From positions 139,042 to 203,041 of the forward strand of contig JBBQFI010000007.1 of assembly GCA_038321775.1 (NCBI GenBank): a stretch of DNA of 64,000 nt. The letters run 5' to 3'. Positions 35,019 through 44,200 of the stretch are shown piece after piece. Made by a program: the position numbers and the translations under genes. Every line of letters begins with the position of its first letter. Within the stretch, counting starts at the first letter, position 1. The notes below the pieces were generated by a model. The model saw nothing but the letters and a program-made list of their open reading frames with translations. It was not told where the DNA came from and did not search any database. Source of the DNA: JBBQFI01 sp038321775. GTDB lineage: Bacteria > Verrucomicrobiota > Verrucomicrobiia > Chthoniobacterales > UBA10450.

Positions 35019-35816
35019 CTACTCGATCGGGCGAACGATGTAGGTGCCGACCTGTTTGTCGCGCTCCAGCTTCAGTAGCCCACGCTTTTGTGCTTCGAGG
35101 AGTAATTCGTTGAACGCACGAAACCCATGCGCACGTTCGTTGAAACCTGGGTTCTGACGTCTCATCGCCTCTTTCATGAGTGAGCCATGGATCGGATAAT
35201 CTTCCCCGCGCTCGGCGCGTAACGCTTCCAGGGTTTTGCTCAAAAGCTCGAGCGCTCCGTCGATGGAAGGCCGATGATTTTCACCGGCTTTGGCAGTTGG
35301 TGTGGAGGCGGCGACGCTCGTGCGTTTCTTTGCCGGCTCGCCGCGCACGAAATCGTCGTAGTAGAGAAACTCATCGCAGTTGCTGATGAAAAGATCGGAG
35401 GTGGATTTTTTAACGCCCACGCCGATCACCGTCTTGTCGTTTTCGCGCAATTTGCTGACGAGCGGAGAGAAATCCGAGTCGCCGCTGATAATGACAAAAG
35501 TGTCGACGTGACTCTTGGTGTAGCAAAGGTCGAGCGCATCGACGACCATGCGGATGTCAGCCGAATTTTTTCCTGACTGCCGAACATGCGGAATCTCGAT
35601 GAGTTCGAACGCCGCTTCGTGCAATCCGCGCTTGAATGTCTTGTAGCGTTCAAAATCGCAGTAGGCTTTTTTGACGACGATCTGACCTTTGAGCAGCAGA
35701 CGCTCGAGCACTTTGCGAATGTCGAACGCGGGAAAGTGCGCGTCATGCGCACCGAGCGCGATGTTTTCCAGATCGAGGAACACCGCCATGGTGGCGTCGG
35801 AATCATGCGCGCGCAT
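35019..35816 (-). CDS. NYN domain RNase with OST-HTH/LOTUS domain
   Basis: 265 residues. The N-terminal NYN (PIN-like) fold shows VFLDLENIAL, KNSADIRMVVDALDL and FVIISGDSDFSPLVSKLRE, the acidic triad of LabA/DUF88 nucleases. After a linker near 165-185, residues 190-260 (LLSKTLEALRAERGEDYPIH, FNERAHGFRAFNELL) look like an OST-HTH/LOTUS RNA-binding domain. Such proteins are predicted to process or degrade RNA. A second Met at 35789 is a possible start. It is divergent from another NYN gene at 35918. Confidence 0.87.
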   Translation of the reverse strand: MRAHDSDATMAVFLDLENIALGAHDAHFPAFDIRKVLERLLLKGQIVVKKAYCDFERYKTFKRGLHEAAFELIEIPHVRQSGKNSADIRMVVDALDLCYTKSHVDTFVIISGDSDFSPLVSKLRENDKTVIGVGVKKSTSDLFISNCDEFLYYDDFVRGEPAKKRTSVAASTPTAKAGENHRPSIDGALELLSKTLEALRAERGEDYPIHGSLMKEAMRRQNPGFNERAHGFRAFNELLLEAQKRGLLKLERDKQVGTYIVRPIE

Positions 35817-35917
35817 CAGGCAGTAATGTTACCGACATCGCGACCGCGAGATAGCGAAAATGTTTAGGAAGAGTAAACATTCGCGCTCGGTCCTTCAGTG
35901 CTGTTAGTTTTGAAGAG

Positions 35918-36538
35918 ATGAAGGAACGAAAACAACATTCCGAAAATGCGGCGCGGCCCAGGTTGTTGGTATTAGTCGACGAATCCAATGTTGGGAGCTC
36001 GGTCCGGACGGCCGGACGTGGCCTCGATTGGTTGAAGCTGCGTGAATTTCTCGCTGGTCCGGAGACAGGGCGGGAGCTGATCGAGATGGTTGTGTATGCG
36101 GGATTGCCGCCGCCCATTCCGATCTGGCAGGAAGAGCGCGATAAGAAGAACAAGTTCGTGCATTGGTTGCGCTCGAATGGATTCATGGTTGTAACCAAAG
36201 ACGGAGCGCCCGCCGAAGAAGGTCATTACAAGGCGAACGTAGATGTGATGATGGCAATCGATGCGCTTGAGCTCTCGGTCGAGATGCAACCTGACGTTGT
36301 TATTCTCGTAACCGGCGACGCGGACTTTGCTTATCTCGCGATCAAACTACGCCGGCGCGGGATTCGTGTGGAAGTTGCATCCGTCGAACAAAATCTTGGC
36401 AATATCCTAAGAGCAGCTGCTAACGACGTGATCGATCTCGCGCCGCTCTTTCGAACATTCGAGATTATGCAAGTTCGGGGAGATAGTCGTCCGGCCGCAA
36501 CGCAGCCGCTGCGACCAAGCAAGACACGATCTCGTTAG
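35918..36538 (+). CDS. NYN domain protein (LabA/DUF88 type)
   Basis: 206 residues with only the NYN domain: LLVLVDESNVGSS, HYKANVDVMMAIDAL and VVILVTGDADFAYLAIKLRR carry the conserved acidic residues. It begins with a short basic tail and ends basic (RPSKTRSR), useful for RNA contact. It is divergent from the LOTUS-containing NYN gene with only 101 bp between the starts, so the two may share control. The 9-mer CTCGTTAGG covers its stop codon. Confidence 0.87.
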   Translation: MKERKQHSENAARPRLLVLVDESNVGSSVRTAGRGLDWLKLREFLAGPETGRELIEMVVYAGLPPPIPIWQEERDKKNKFVHWLRSNGFMVVTKDGAPAEEGHYKANVDVMMAIDALELSVEMQPDVVILVTGDADFAYLAIKLRRRGIRVEVASVEQNLGNILRAAANDVIDLAPLFRTFEIMQVRGDSRPAATQPLRPSKTRSR

Positions 36539-36580
36539 GCTGATCGCCTTCGATACAGGAAGATTGCCCTGCGCTCTGTC

Positions 36581-36596
36581 CCATCCGGCCGGATGG
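36581..36596. terminator. 16-bp perfect palindrome between convergent genes
   Basis: CCATCCGGCCGGATGG lies between the convergent ends at 36538 and 36601. It can form a tight hairpin that may serve both transcripts, but it has no T tract, so factor-independent termination is uncertain. Confidence 0.4.
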
Positions 36597-36600
36597 TGCG

Positions 36601-36807
36601 CTAACCGTTATCCGATCCGGTCGATCCAACACACGGACCAATTGATCCGCCGCGTATCAAAATCCCGTATCCGGTCGAGATGATTCGCCGCACAGCTTCG
36701 CCGCTTTCGGGATCGACCACGAGAGGTTCGTCATGGACGCTTTGTTTCACTTCAAGCTCTCGTATTGGCTTGGTCGGGTCCGTCGTTTCGTAAATGTAAG
36801 TCGGCAT
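36601..36807 (-). CDS. FmdB-like small protein without zinc cysteines
   Basis: 68 residues from the Met at 36807 (MPTYIYETTDPTKPIRELEV). The plan MPTYxYE ... PLVVDPESGEAVRRIIS matches FmdB/CxxC_CXXC_SSSS-type regulatory proteins, but the Cys pairs that normally bind zinc are missing from the middle. Versions of this kind are common in Verrucomicrobia and Planctomycetes; role unknown. The C-terminus has one Cys only. Confidence 0.7.
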   Translation of the reverse strand: MPTYIYETTDPTKPIRELEVKQSVHDEPLVVDPESGEAVRRIISTGYGILIRGGSIGPCVGSTGSDNG

Positions 36808-36830
36808 TTGTATTGGCGCTGTATAGGCCA

Positions 36831-37115
36831 ATGGAGCAACCTACGGGCCGTGGCTACTATTACCTAATGGTATTTACATCGGACAGGCTAACGTCAGGAC
36901 AGCCGGAAATCGTGGCCAGTTTGCTGATGAAGTTCAGCGGCTGGAATTTTCGATTCTATGAATGCGAAAACAATCGCGGTAGAACATTCGATCCGCACAA
37001 CACCGGGACCGCAGTGATTTATTTCTCGCGCTCCCTTTACGACGCTATTACCGGCACCGCGACTCCGCGTCTACTACAACAGACTTACACCATTACTTAT
37101 AAGCCGAAGCACTAA
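36831..37115 (+). CDS. hypothetical protein
   Basis: 94 residues from the Met at 36831 (MEQPTGRGYYYLMVFTSDRL). The body is protein-like, with SGWNFRFYECENNRGRTFDP and TAVIYFSRSLYDAITG, suggesting a small alpha/beta domain. No family recognised. The start lies only 24 bp from the divergent FmdB-like start, so the promoters overlap. An upstream start at 36765 would overlap that gene and is less likely. Confidence 0.5.
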   Translation: MEQPTGRGYYYLMVFTSDRLTSGQPEIVASLLMKFSGWNFRFYECENNRGRTFDPHNTGTAVIYFSRSLYDAITGTATPRLLQQTYTITYKPKH

Positions 37116-37152
37116 TTAATAGCGACGTGCTAAATGTATTTGGAGGGCGAGC

Positions 37153-37932
37153 CTAGGCTAACGCAGTCTCAACCGCTGGCGGGAAAATTTCGCTAACTTC
37201 GCCTTCTATTCGAAGCGTGACATTTGACTCATGATCGTGATCCGTCGCGCCGCGATTAATAATAAGGTAAGGCGCGCCGCGTTGCGCGGCCATCAATGGA
37301 AGAGAGGCGGCGGGATAGACCGACAAAGTAGAACCTAACGCGACAACGAGATCGGATTCCGTCGCCGCCAGGCGTGCCCGCTCGAGTTCATTCGGGTCAA
37401 GGTTCTGGCCGAAGCTGATCGTTGCCGGTTTCAAGAATCCTCCACACTTGCACAACGGTGGTTTTCGATTGATCCGGAAATATTCAAAGTGCGGTTCCGG
37501 GTCGCCGCGGCCATGGCAACTTTGACATTCCACCATCGCATTTGTGCCGTGCAATTCGACAAGGCGATCGGCTTTAGTGCCGGCGGCGCTATGTAGTCCA
37601 TCGATGTTCTGCGTGATGACCGCGCTGATTTTTCCCGCCTGTTCTAATTGCGCAATAGCGTGATGAACTGCATTGGGCTTCGCATCACGAAAAGCGTTTC
37701 GAGCTTCGAGCTTGTAATCCCAATGCTCGATTCGTGCTGCTTCCGAAGTCATGAAATCTTGAAAATACACAGGTTGCCGTCGTTTCCAGACACCTTGCGG
37801 TCCTCGAAAATCTGGGATGCCGCTCCCCGTTGAGATGCCTGCGCCGGTAAAGATCATCGCCTTCTTAGAAGCGCGCAGATAATCGACAAGGTTGCGCTCG
37901 GTGGTATTGCTCGTTAGGTAGTCAGTCGGCAT
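37153..37932 (-). CDS. Sir2-family NAD-dependent protein deacylase
   Basis: 259 residues from the ATG at 37932; a GTG four codons upstream is an alternative. Sirtuin motifs are complete: FTGAGISTGSGIPDFRGPQG (NAD site), ITQNIDGLHSAAG with the catalytic HG (VELHGTN), the zinc site CQSC ... CKCGG, ISFGQNLDPNE and VALGSTLSVYPAAS. It should remove acyl groups from lysines using NAD. It is co-directional with the potassium channel gene upstream, 24 bp apart, which suggests a short operon but no clear shared role. Confidence 0.93.
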   Translation of the reverse strand: MPTDYLTSNTTERNLVDYLRASKKAMIFTGAGISTGSGIPDFRGPQGVWKRRQPVYFQDFMTSEAARIEHWDYKLEARNAFRDAKPNAVHHAIAQLEQAGKISAVITQNIDGLHSAAGTKADRLVELHGTNAMVECQSCHGRGDPEPHFEYFRINRKPPLCKCGGFLKPATISFGQNLDPNELERARLAATESDLVVALGSTLSVYPAASLPLMAAQRGAPYLIINRGATDHDHESNVTLRIEGEVSEIFPPAVETALA

Positions 37933-37955
37933 CGAGCAAGGCACGCCAGATCGTG

Positions 37956-38834
37956 CTAGGAGTCGGAAGTAGATTGGACCGGCTCGGTGTCATGGATGCG
38001 GCCGTAGTCGACGGTGAGTTTGCCTCCGCCGTGTTCGGTATAGATCTCGACGAACCGTTCGCCGAAACGGATATCGCGCCAGCTATAGTCTTGTTGGGTT
38101 TGCACTGACGCAGGAATCACCGGGTCGATACCAACGACAGAAGCGATAAGGATAGCGCGCTGCGCTTCGAGTGACTGCGGTGTTGCACCATAAAGAGGGC
38201 TCTGTTCGTCGATGGTGTGTCGCAGGGTAAGCGCAGCGGGCCAGGCAGCGAGCCGGTCGAAAGCAAGCTTGAGGTTGTAGAAGTGGCGAAAATTGTCGCC
38301 TTCTAAAATCGGCTCATCGCGCGTGAACATGATGCGGAACTCGACTTCCACCATGCTTTGCCCGCGCATATTACCGACGCGCAACATCAATGTCGGCCGG
38401 CCATTAAAGGGCGCAATTACGACTGATTTGCTGAAGACGGTGCGCGCGGATGGTCGCGAAAACCGCACAAAGATGAGGCCGGTCATCACGGCGAGCAGAA
38501 AAGTCCCGGTCATGATTTCGATAGTCGTAACAATATGACCGTAGAAGGTCTGGGGATACATGTGTCCGTAACCGACGGTCGCGAGCGTTTGCACACTGAA
38601 AAAAAACGACTCGCTGAAAGTGTCGGAAGTCATGCCGGCAATAGAATTTGGGCGGAGCGTATAAAGCGTGGCGAAGAGGAGATTGAGCGCGATGTAGACG
38701 GCAGCGACGAATCCGGCAAAGCTCAACCAGCGCAACCCGAGAAGTCGTTGGTAAGCATCGCGCCAATCCAACCTGTCGGTGTTGACCTTGAGAAACTCCG
38801 TTTGACCGGAACGAACTGTGACAGGCCTCGGCAT
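37956..38834 (-). CDS. inward-rectifier (Kir/KirBac) potassium channel
   Basis: 292 residues. Two membrane helices near residues 35-57 and 105-128 enclose the pore helix and the selectivity filter TLATVGYGHMYP. The C-terminal half is the immunoglobulin-like Kir domain (RPTLMLRVGNMRGQSMVEVE, LTLRHTIDEQSPLYG, SYSWRDIRFGERF-like block). KirBac channels pass potassium inward and are gated by the cytoplasmic domain and lipids. It probably forms a tetramer. The sirtuin gene follows. Confidence 0.93.
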   Translation of the reverse strand: MPRPVTVRSGQTEFLKVNTDRLDWRDAYQRLLGLRWLSFAGFVAAVYIALNLLFATLYTLRPNSIAGMTSDTFSESFFFSVQTLATVGYGHMYPQTFYGHIVTTIEIMTGTFLLAVMTGLIFVRFSRPSARTVFSKSVVIAPFNGRPTLMLRVGNMRGQSMVEVEFRIMFTRDEPILEGDNFRHFYNLKLAFDRLAAWPAALTLRHTIDEQSPLYGATPQSLEAQRAILIASVVGIDPVIPASVQTQQDYSWRDIRFGERFVEIYTEHGGGKLTVDYGRIHDTEPVQSTSDS

Positions 38835-38976
38835 CTGTGCCGTTACTTTGCCTTGTTCCTACAATGTTCGTCAATAGGCGCGAGCAGCTCGGCAGCTTAT
38901 ATATTAAGAGAACGCATCTAAAGAACGCTGGCGCCTCAGCGAACCGGTATGTCAGGGAGGGAATGTGAATCACTCC

Positions 38977-39645
38977 CTAAGTAGACGTTTGAACGAGAAG
39001 CTCTTCGCTGGCGCTTGATCGCCAGAGAAAGATCGCCGCGAAAATGAACCAGATCGCCTCGGTGAAAGTAATCAGGCCAAAGCCATGGACGTCCAGACTC
39101 AAAGCGCCGGCAATCATCGCAATGACAATCGCAGGACCAAGCACAAGGCCGTAAATCCCGATGGCTAACGGGAGCGCTCGGCGTTTCACAATTAAAGTCG
39201 ACCAGAGTACAATCGCCGCACACGAGCCGACAGCGCCGATCTGCGCGAAGCCTTGATTGATGAAGTGGTTGTATTCCATCAAGGTGCGCCACTGATCGCT
39301 CGCCGGAGAATGCGCGACCATGTGACGAAGAATTGGTGGAGTAACGAGACCGCTCATCGTCGCCGCCGACATAATCGCGACTAGGCTAAGACCGTATATG
39401 ACAAGAGCCAGAAGAGCGAGACGACTGGGCGATTCAAGCCGGCGTGAAAGCGCGAACGTTCCAAGAAAAGAAAAAGGCAGGCCAGCAATTGCGAGTGCGT
39501 GGACGCCAATCACGAGTAGGATCAGTTTTTCAAATTGCGCCGGCGAAACATGATGCGCCCCGCCTGACGGATGTAAGCTCAAAGTTATTATTCCACTGAC
39601 TGTTCCGAGGATTAGCGCGATGGCTCCGAGTCGGTTATCTTTCAT
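38977..39645 (-). CDS. hypothetical six- to seven-helix membrane protein
   Basis: 222 residues, starting LGAIALILGTVSGIITLSLH. A His-containing loop (HPSGGAHHVSP) follows, then hydrophobic segments throughout, including VIGVHALAIAGLPFSFLGTF and LALLALVIYGLSLVAIMSAA. I do not recognise a named family. It is divergent from a TetR regulator with 39 bp between starts, a typical arrangement for a regulator and its target. Confidence 0.75.
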   Translation of the reverse strand: MKDNRLGAIALILGTVSGIITLSLHPSGGAHHVSPAQFEKLILLVIGVHALAIAGLPFSFLGTFALSRRLESPSRLALLALVIYGLSLVAIMSAATMSGLVTPPILRHMVAHSPASDQWRTLMEYNHFINQGFAQIGAVGSCAAIVLWSTLIVKRRALPLAIGIYGLVLGPAIVIAMIAGALSLDVHGFGLITFTEAIWFIFAAIFLWRSSASEELLVQTST

Positions 39646-39662
39646 GCCTTAGACTTTCAGTG

Positions 39663-39673
39663 AACGATTCGTT
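39663..39673. promoter_or_regulatory. candidate TetR-family operator
   Basis: AACGATTCGTT is a perfect inverted repeat around one central base, located in the 39-bp gap between the divergent membrane gene and the TetR gene. Position fits an autoregulatory operator; specificity is unproven. Confidence 0.4.
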
Positions 39674-39684
39674 ACCTGTCCAGT

Positions 39685-40278
39685 ATGAGCGTGAGTAAGA
39701 ACCGAACAGAACCAGGCCCAGTGTTCAGAAACCTGGCTGATTTACCAAAAAAGGGAGATCAGCGCGTGCGACGGACGCGCGATCGGCTCGGCGATGCGTT
39801 GGTAGAGTTACTCGTACAAAAACCGTTTGATGACATCACGGTGCAGGACGTTCTCGATCGCGCCGGGGTGAGCAGGTCGACCTTTTATTCGCACTTCAGT
39901 AATAAGAACGATCTTTTCTTCAGCGACGCAGATGAGTTCTTCGTGGGAATGGCCACCGCGCTTTCGCGGTTTGGTGATAAATCGGAGCGGGTCGCGCCGG
40001 CGCAGGAGCTATTTGCTCACATCGCGGATGTCCGTCCGTTTTACAATGCGCTCGTCGAGTCCGGTAAAATTCAGGATGTATGGGAACTGGGTCGGGAACA
40101 TTTCGCGCGCGGCATCGAGCAACGACTTGCTGAGATACCACGTGCTCGCGAGATTCACCCTGATCGTCGCGCTGCTGTTGCGCACGGACTTGCCGGTAGT
40201 CTTTTCTCCTTGTTATCGTGGTGGGTTCAATGCGGAATGACTCCGTCGCCGGAAGAAATGGACAAGCTCTTTCATTAA
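39685..40278 (+). CDS. TetR/AcrR family transcriptional regulator
   Basis: 197 residues. The helix-turn-helix lies near residues 27-75: RVRRTRDRLGDALVELLVQK, FDDITVQDVLDRAGVSRSTF and YSHFSNKNDLF, a textbook TetR N-terminus. The C-terminal ligand domain (HPDRRAAVAHGLAGSLFSLL, WWVQCGMTPSPEEMDKLF) resembles the TetR_C_33 type. It most likely represses itself and the divergent membrane protein gene at 38977-39645. Confidence 0.9.
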   Translation: MSVSKNRTEPGPVFRNLADLPKKGDQRVRRTRDRLGDALVELLVQKPFDDITVQDVLDRAGVSRSTFYSHFSNKNDLFFSDADEFFVGMATALSRFGDKSERVAPAQELFAHIADVRPFYNALVESGKIQDVWELGREHFARGIEQRLAEIPRAREIHPDRRAAVAHGLAGSLFSLLSWWVQCGMTPSPEEMDKLFH

Positions 40279-40325
40279 ATGGTATGGGCGGGAATTAGTG
40301 CCGGTTCGTAAGCGGCAACCGCTTC

Positions 40326-40793
40326 GTGAAAATTTTGAAACTGACGCGTAAATACCCCTCACGGTTTATCCACGTCTGTTCCGCGCTAGCTTTGGTCCTG
40401 GGGTTTTCCAGCTGTGAAAAGAAGAGCGGCGAAGCAGTTATCCTCGAAAAGGAACACATTGCCGCGAGAGAGATACAAGACACACCTGCAAAAACAAAAG
40501 ATGATGATGTTTCCGAACCGACACCGGGGCAGGTTGAGAGAGTGATGAGACCCGATGAAATTGCCGTGGATCAATATGTGATGCGTGCCGAAGATCGCGG
40601 AACCAGTAAGGATCCGCGCGCGGGCGATCACGAACAATGGATCCTCAAGGTGGAAATGGTTCGAGATGGCCGGAAGTTCGATATGCAAACGGATCGGCCG
40701 CATTGGGAGCGATTGCACAATGGCGATCGAGCGATGGTCACCTATCGCCAGGGAAAATATACAGGAACCGTTTGGGACGCTGAGTTCGATTAG
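40326..40793 (+). CDS. hypothetical lipoprotein
   Basis: 155 residues from a GTG. The leader VCSALALVLGFSSCEKK ends at a Cys in a lipobox-like setting (FSSC), so it is probably lipidated. The mature part is charged and low in hydrophobics, with a compact end (DRPHWERLHNGDRAMVTYRQ, GKYTGTVWDAEFD) of SH3/OB-like look. Function unknown. It precedes the M48 peptidase gene by 57 bp in the same direction and may be co-transcribed. Confidence 0.65.
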   Translation: MKILKLTRKYPSRFIHVCSALALVLGFSSCEKKSGEAVILEKEHIAAREIQDTPAKTKDDDVSEPTPGQVERVMRPDEIAVDQYVMRAEDRGTSKDPRAGDHEQWILKVEMVRDGRKFDMQTDRPHWERLHNGDRAMVTYRQGKYTGTVWDAEFD

Positions 40794-40850
40794 CAGATCG
40801 CGTTTTTTTAGATCGGAATAGTCGCAGGCCGCATCTATCATCCTGTTCTT

Positions 40851-41675
40851 ATGCAGAGCAGACACATTCGATGGCTTCCGTTAATCGCCGCGGCAATTTT
40901 CTTTGCTTATCAATACTTCTCATCGGAGAAATTTGTAAATCCTGAGACAGGTCGGAAAAGTCATGTCGGCTTGTCGGAGCAACAGGAAGCGGTGCTCGGC
41001 CTGCAAAGTTACCAGCAAGTTCTCGCGCAATCCGAAGCCGTCAGTTCGGGGGCGCAACTCGATATGGTTAAACGCGTGGCTTCGCGGCTCGCGTCAGTCA
41101 CAGGCAAAGCCGCTCAGAATTTTGACTGGAAGGTATCGTTGATCCGTGAAGAAAAGGTAAACGCCTTCTGTCTGCCTGGCGGAAAGATCGTCGTGTATAC
41201 CGGCATTCTTCCGATCACTCAAAATGATGCGTCATTAGCAACGGTGCTTGGTCACGAGATGGCGCATGCGACCTCGAGACATGGTGCGCAACGCGTGTTC
41301 GAACAAAATCTTTCGCAAACTGCGATGGCTGGCGTCGCCGGATCACTTTCCGATATGGATTACGACAAGCAGCGCGCGATTCTCGGTGCGCTGGGCGCCG
41401 GCGCACAATTTGGTGTGCTCATGCCGTTTGGCCGCAAGCAGGAATCGGAAGCAGATCACATTGGTCTCATCTACATGGCGCGTGCGGGATACGATCCGCG
41501 CGAGAGCATCGGATTTTGGCAAAGGATGGAACAGGCCGGCAGCGCGCAGCCGCCAGAATTTCTATCGACACATCCTTCCCACGGAACGCGCATCCAACAG
41601 CTAAGAGAATGGATGCCACAGGCGCTTGAAGAGTACAACCATGCATCCCACGCGACAGATCAATCGTCGATGTGA
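40851..41675 (+). CDS. M48 family metalloprotease, secreted
   Basis: 274 residues with an N-terminal hydrophobic anchor (WLPLIAAAIFFAYQYF). The zinc site is HEMAH in VLGHEMAHATSRHGA and the third ligand Glu is in QESEADHIGL. AFCLPGGKIVVYTGIL is the usual strand before the site. It matches BepA/LoiP-like periplasmic peptidases that deal with misfolded outer-membrane proteins. Neighbouring lipoprotein supports an envelope role. Confidence 0.92.
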   Translation: MQSRHIRWLPLIAAAIFFAYQYFSSEKFVNPETGRKSHVGLSEQQEAVLGLQSYQQVLAQSEAVSSGAQLDMVKRVASRLASVTGKAAQNFDWKVSLIREEKVNAFCLPGGKIVVYTGILPITQNDASLATVLGHEMAHATSRHGAQRVFEQNLSQTAMAGVAGSLSDMDYDKQRAILGALGAGAQFGVLMPFGRKQESEADHIGLIYMARAGYDPRESIGFWQRMEQAGSAQPPEFLSTHPSHGTRIQQLREWMPQALEEYNHASHATDQSSM

Positions 41676-41720
41676 AAACTCTGCGGGTCCAAGGTTATTA
41701 ATCGTTAGGCGAATCGCTAT

Positions 41721-43019
41721 TTACGGCGCTTTAAGAATAGGAATGACTTCGGTTTGGATTGGCTGTCCGGTGACCTCGATGTCTTTATCTCGGACGTAAA
41801 CATCAACCTCCGAGCGGACGCCAAATTTCCCTTCAAGATAAATTCCCGGCTCGATCGAGAAACAAACGCCGGGAATAATCCGGCGCGAATCGCGTGTTTC
41901 GAAATTATCGATATTCACGCCATTGCCGTGCACTTCTTCGCCGATGGAATGGCCGGTGCGATGGGTGAATTGATCGCCGTAACCCGCGCGCTTGATGACG
42001 CCGCGCGAAACATCATCGACCTCCGCGCCACGAATCGACTTGCCCGCGCGCACATTCTTTCGCACGAAGTCCACCGCGGAATCGCGCGCTTCACGCACGA
42101 TGTTGAAGATGCGCGAATACTCTTCCGGGACACTTTCGCCGACGTAGCCGGTCCAGGTTTGATCGGTAAAAACCGCATCTGGTTTTCGTAATTTGGAGGC
42201 AAGATCGAGCAGAACGAAGTCACCGCGTTTGATCGGGAGGGCCTTTTCCCGCGTGGGCACATAATGCGGATTAGCGGTGTTGGCGTTCACGGCGACGATC
42301 GCGTCGGCGTGCTCGCCGCCCATTCCTTCCTCCTGCCAGCGATGGAGGATGAATTGCTCGATGTCGTATTCGGTAGTCGGGATATCAGCGCGAATGCGGC
42401 GTGCGATTTCGCCGAAGGCATCGAAAAAGACGCGATGCATTTTATCGGAAGCCTCGATGTGCATTTGCAATTGCTCTGGCGACCAGACGGCTTCGAATTG
42501 CTGCACCAACTCGGCGCTGCTGACCACTTCGACGCCTAACGAGTGGACCAGCTCGATCGTTCCCGCGTCCACGCGCGACATGTAAGGAATGTCGTTCATG
42601 GGCGAATACTGCATCGCGACCTTCAAGGTCTTGGCCGATTTGGTCTCATTTCCACTCAATGTTTCGCGCAAGCGCTTATGCAATTCCTCCCAACCACGAT
42701 AAATAAGTTTTTTGCCGGGAAGGGTGTCGAGTTTGAATTGTTCGATCGACATCACAATTTTCACCGGTTCGCCTGAGGCAGGGATGTAGTAAAACCAGCG
42801 TCGCGACACGCCTATGCTTTCGTCCAATTTCAGAATCCTGTAGGCGAGGGGATCGCTGTGGCGAAAATCGTAGAAGAGCCAGCCATCCAATTTTTCCGCG
42901 CGCAAGGCGGATTGAATTTCAGTCACACGTTCTGCTGGAGTTTTTTCTGCGCGCATGAACGGCGCGAAGATGAAGCAAAGAGCAAATGTTGCGAAGAGAA
43001 AAAATCGCGTCGGGTTCAT
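41721..43019 (-). CDS. M24 family metallopeptidase (Xaa-Pro aminopeptidase-like), secreted
   Basis: 432 residues with a signal peptide (FFLFATFALCFIFAPFMRA). The N-terminal creatinase-like domain (residues 30-180) precedes the pita-bread fold. Metal ligands appear in VLLDLASK and FTDQTWTGYVG, THRTGHSIGEEVHGNG (His), CFSIEPGIYLEG (Glu) and a late Glu in VRSEVDVYV. Expected to cut Xaa-Pro at peptide N-termini, here outside the cytoplasm. The gene stands alone. Confidence 0.9.
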   Translation of the reverse strand: MNPTRFFLFATFALCFIFAPFMRAEKTPAERVTEIQSALRAEKLDGWLFYDFRHSDPLAYRILKLDESIGVSRRWFYYIPASGEPVKIVMSIEQFKLDTLPGKKLIYRGWEELHKRLRETLSGNETKSAKTLKVAMQYSPMNDIPYMSRVDAGTIELVHSLGVEVVSSAELVQQFEAVWSPEQLQMHIEASDKMHRVFFDAFGEIARRIRADIPTTEYDIEQFILHRWQEEGMGGEHADAIVAVNANTANPHYVPTREKALPIKRGDFVLLDLASKLRKPDAVFTDQTWTGYVGESVPEEYSRIFNIVREARDSAVDFVRKNVRAGKSIRGAEVDDVSRGVIKRAGYGDQFTHRTGHSIGEEVHGNGVNIDNFETRDSRRIIPGVCFSIEPGIYLEGKFGVRSEVDVYVRDKDIEVTGQPIQTEVIPILKAP

Positions 43020-43135
43020 GGCGACATTGAAGCTACCCGGTCGCTGCGATCTTTTGCAATCAGGTTCAGCCCGGTTCGCGAAAAACGGCCAACCTTTCTA
43101 CTGGCGGCCCATGCGCTCCTTCGCCACGATGAGAC

Positions 43136-44191
43136 ATGTTTAAGACTCGTTACACCGTACCGGGCGAGGCACCGGGCGTGCTGAAGGTTCCTGCGGAATC
43201 TTCCAAGCAACCGCCGATCATTACCTTGATTGAATTCGATGCCGGATTTCTCGAGGAGCGCGTCGTGCACGATTCTCGCGAACTGCTTTCGCATCTCACC
43301 AACGAACGGGTGACCTGGATCAATATCGACGGACTCGGCGACATCGATATTCTCCGCGTTCTTGGTGAGCGGTTTCATCTGCACCCGCTCGCTTTGGAAG
43401 ACGTACTCGATACCGGGCAGCGGCCAAAGGTAGAGCAATACGACGACTATCTCTTCATCGTCGCGCAGATGCTTTACCTCGATCACGAGCGAATCATGTG
43501 CGCTGAGCAAGTAAGCATGTTTCTTGGCAAAACATTCCTCATTACGTTGCAGGAAGAAGCTGAGTTCGACGTCTTCGAACCGGTGCGTGCCCGCATTCGC
43601 GTGGGCGGTGGTCAGATGCGGAAATCGGGGACGGATTACCTCGCTTATGCGCTGCTCGATTCCATCATCGATCATTATTACCCGGTGCTGGAGTCAGTCG
43701 GGAAAAATATCGATCAGATCGAAGACGAGTTGGTCGAGAATCCACTGGCCCGGCCGGTCAGCAGCATGCACGAACACAAACGGACGCTGACCTATATCCG
43801 GCGTTTGGTCTGGCCGCTGCGCGACGTGATAAATTCTCTTCTGCACGACGAAAGCAGTTTCGTTAGGCAAAATACGAAACTCTTCCTGCGTGATTGCTAC
43901 GACCACACCGTGCAACTAATGGATTTGATCGAGAGCTATCGCGATGTGCTCTCAGGCCTCATGGAAATCACAATTTCCAGCATCGGTTTGCGCACAAACG
44001 AGATCATGCGCGTGCTCACTGTTGTCACGTCGATTTTCATTCCGCTCACGTTCATTGCCGGAGTTTACGGGATGAATTTTGCCCACATGCCCGAGCTGGC
44101 TCAACCGCATGGATATTTTGCGTGCCTCTTGTTCATGCTCCTGGTGGCAGTTGCCCAGATTCTTTATTTTAAAAAGCGCGGCTGGCTCTGA
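43136..44191 (+). CDS. corA: CorA family magnesium/cobalt transporter
   Basis: 351 residues. The soluble funnel domain has EDVLDTGQRPKVEQYDDYLF and the long helical SLYD-like stalk (YDHTVQLMDLIESYRDVLSG). Two C-terminal membrane helices flank the pore signature YGMNFAHMPEL. The C-terminus ends KKRGWL, as in the CorA group. It forms a pentamer that admits Mg2+ and Co2+. It is divergent from the M24 peptidase. Confidence 0.95.
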   Translation: MFKTRYTVPGEAPGVLKVPAESSKQPPIITLIEFDAGFLEERVVHDSRELLSHLTNERVTWINIDGLGDIDILRVLGERFHLHPLALEDVLDTGQRPKVEQYDDYLFIVAQMLYLDHERIMCAEQVSMFLGKTFLITLQEEAEFDVFEPVRARIRVGGGQMRKSGTDYLAYALLDSIIDHYYPVLESVGKNIDQIEDELVENPLARPVSSMHEHKRTLTYIRRLVWPLRDVINSLLHDESSFVRQNTKLFLRDCYDHTVQLMDLIESYRDVLSGLMEITISSIGLRTNEIMRVLTVVTSIFIPLTFIAGVYGMNFAHMPELAQPHGYFACLLFMLLVAVAQILYFKKRGWL

Positions 44192-44200
44192 GATCGCACC

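Noticed and set aside
36581..36596. Strong intrinsic terminator
   Set aside because: Hairpin present but no T tract; kept only as a low-confidence terminator.
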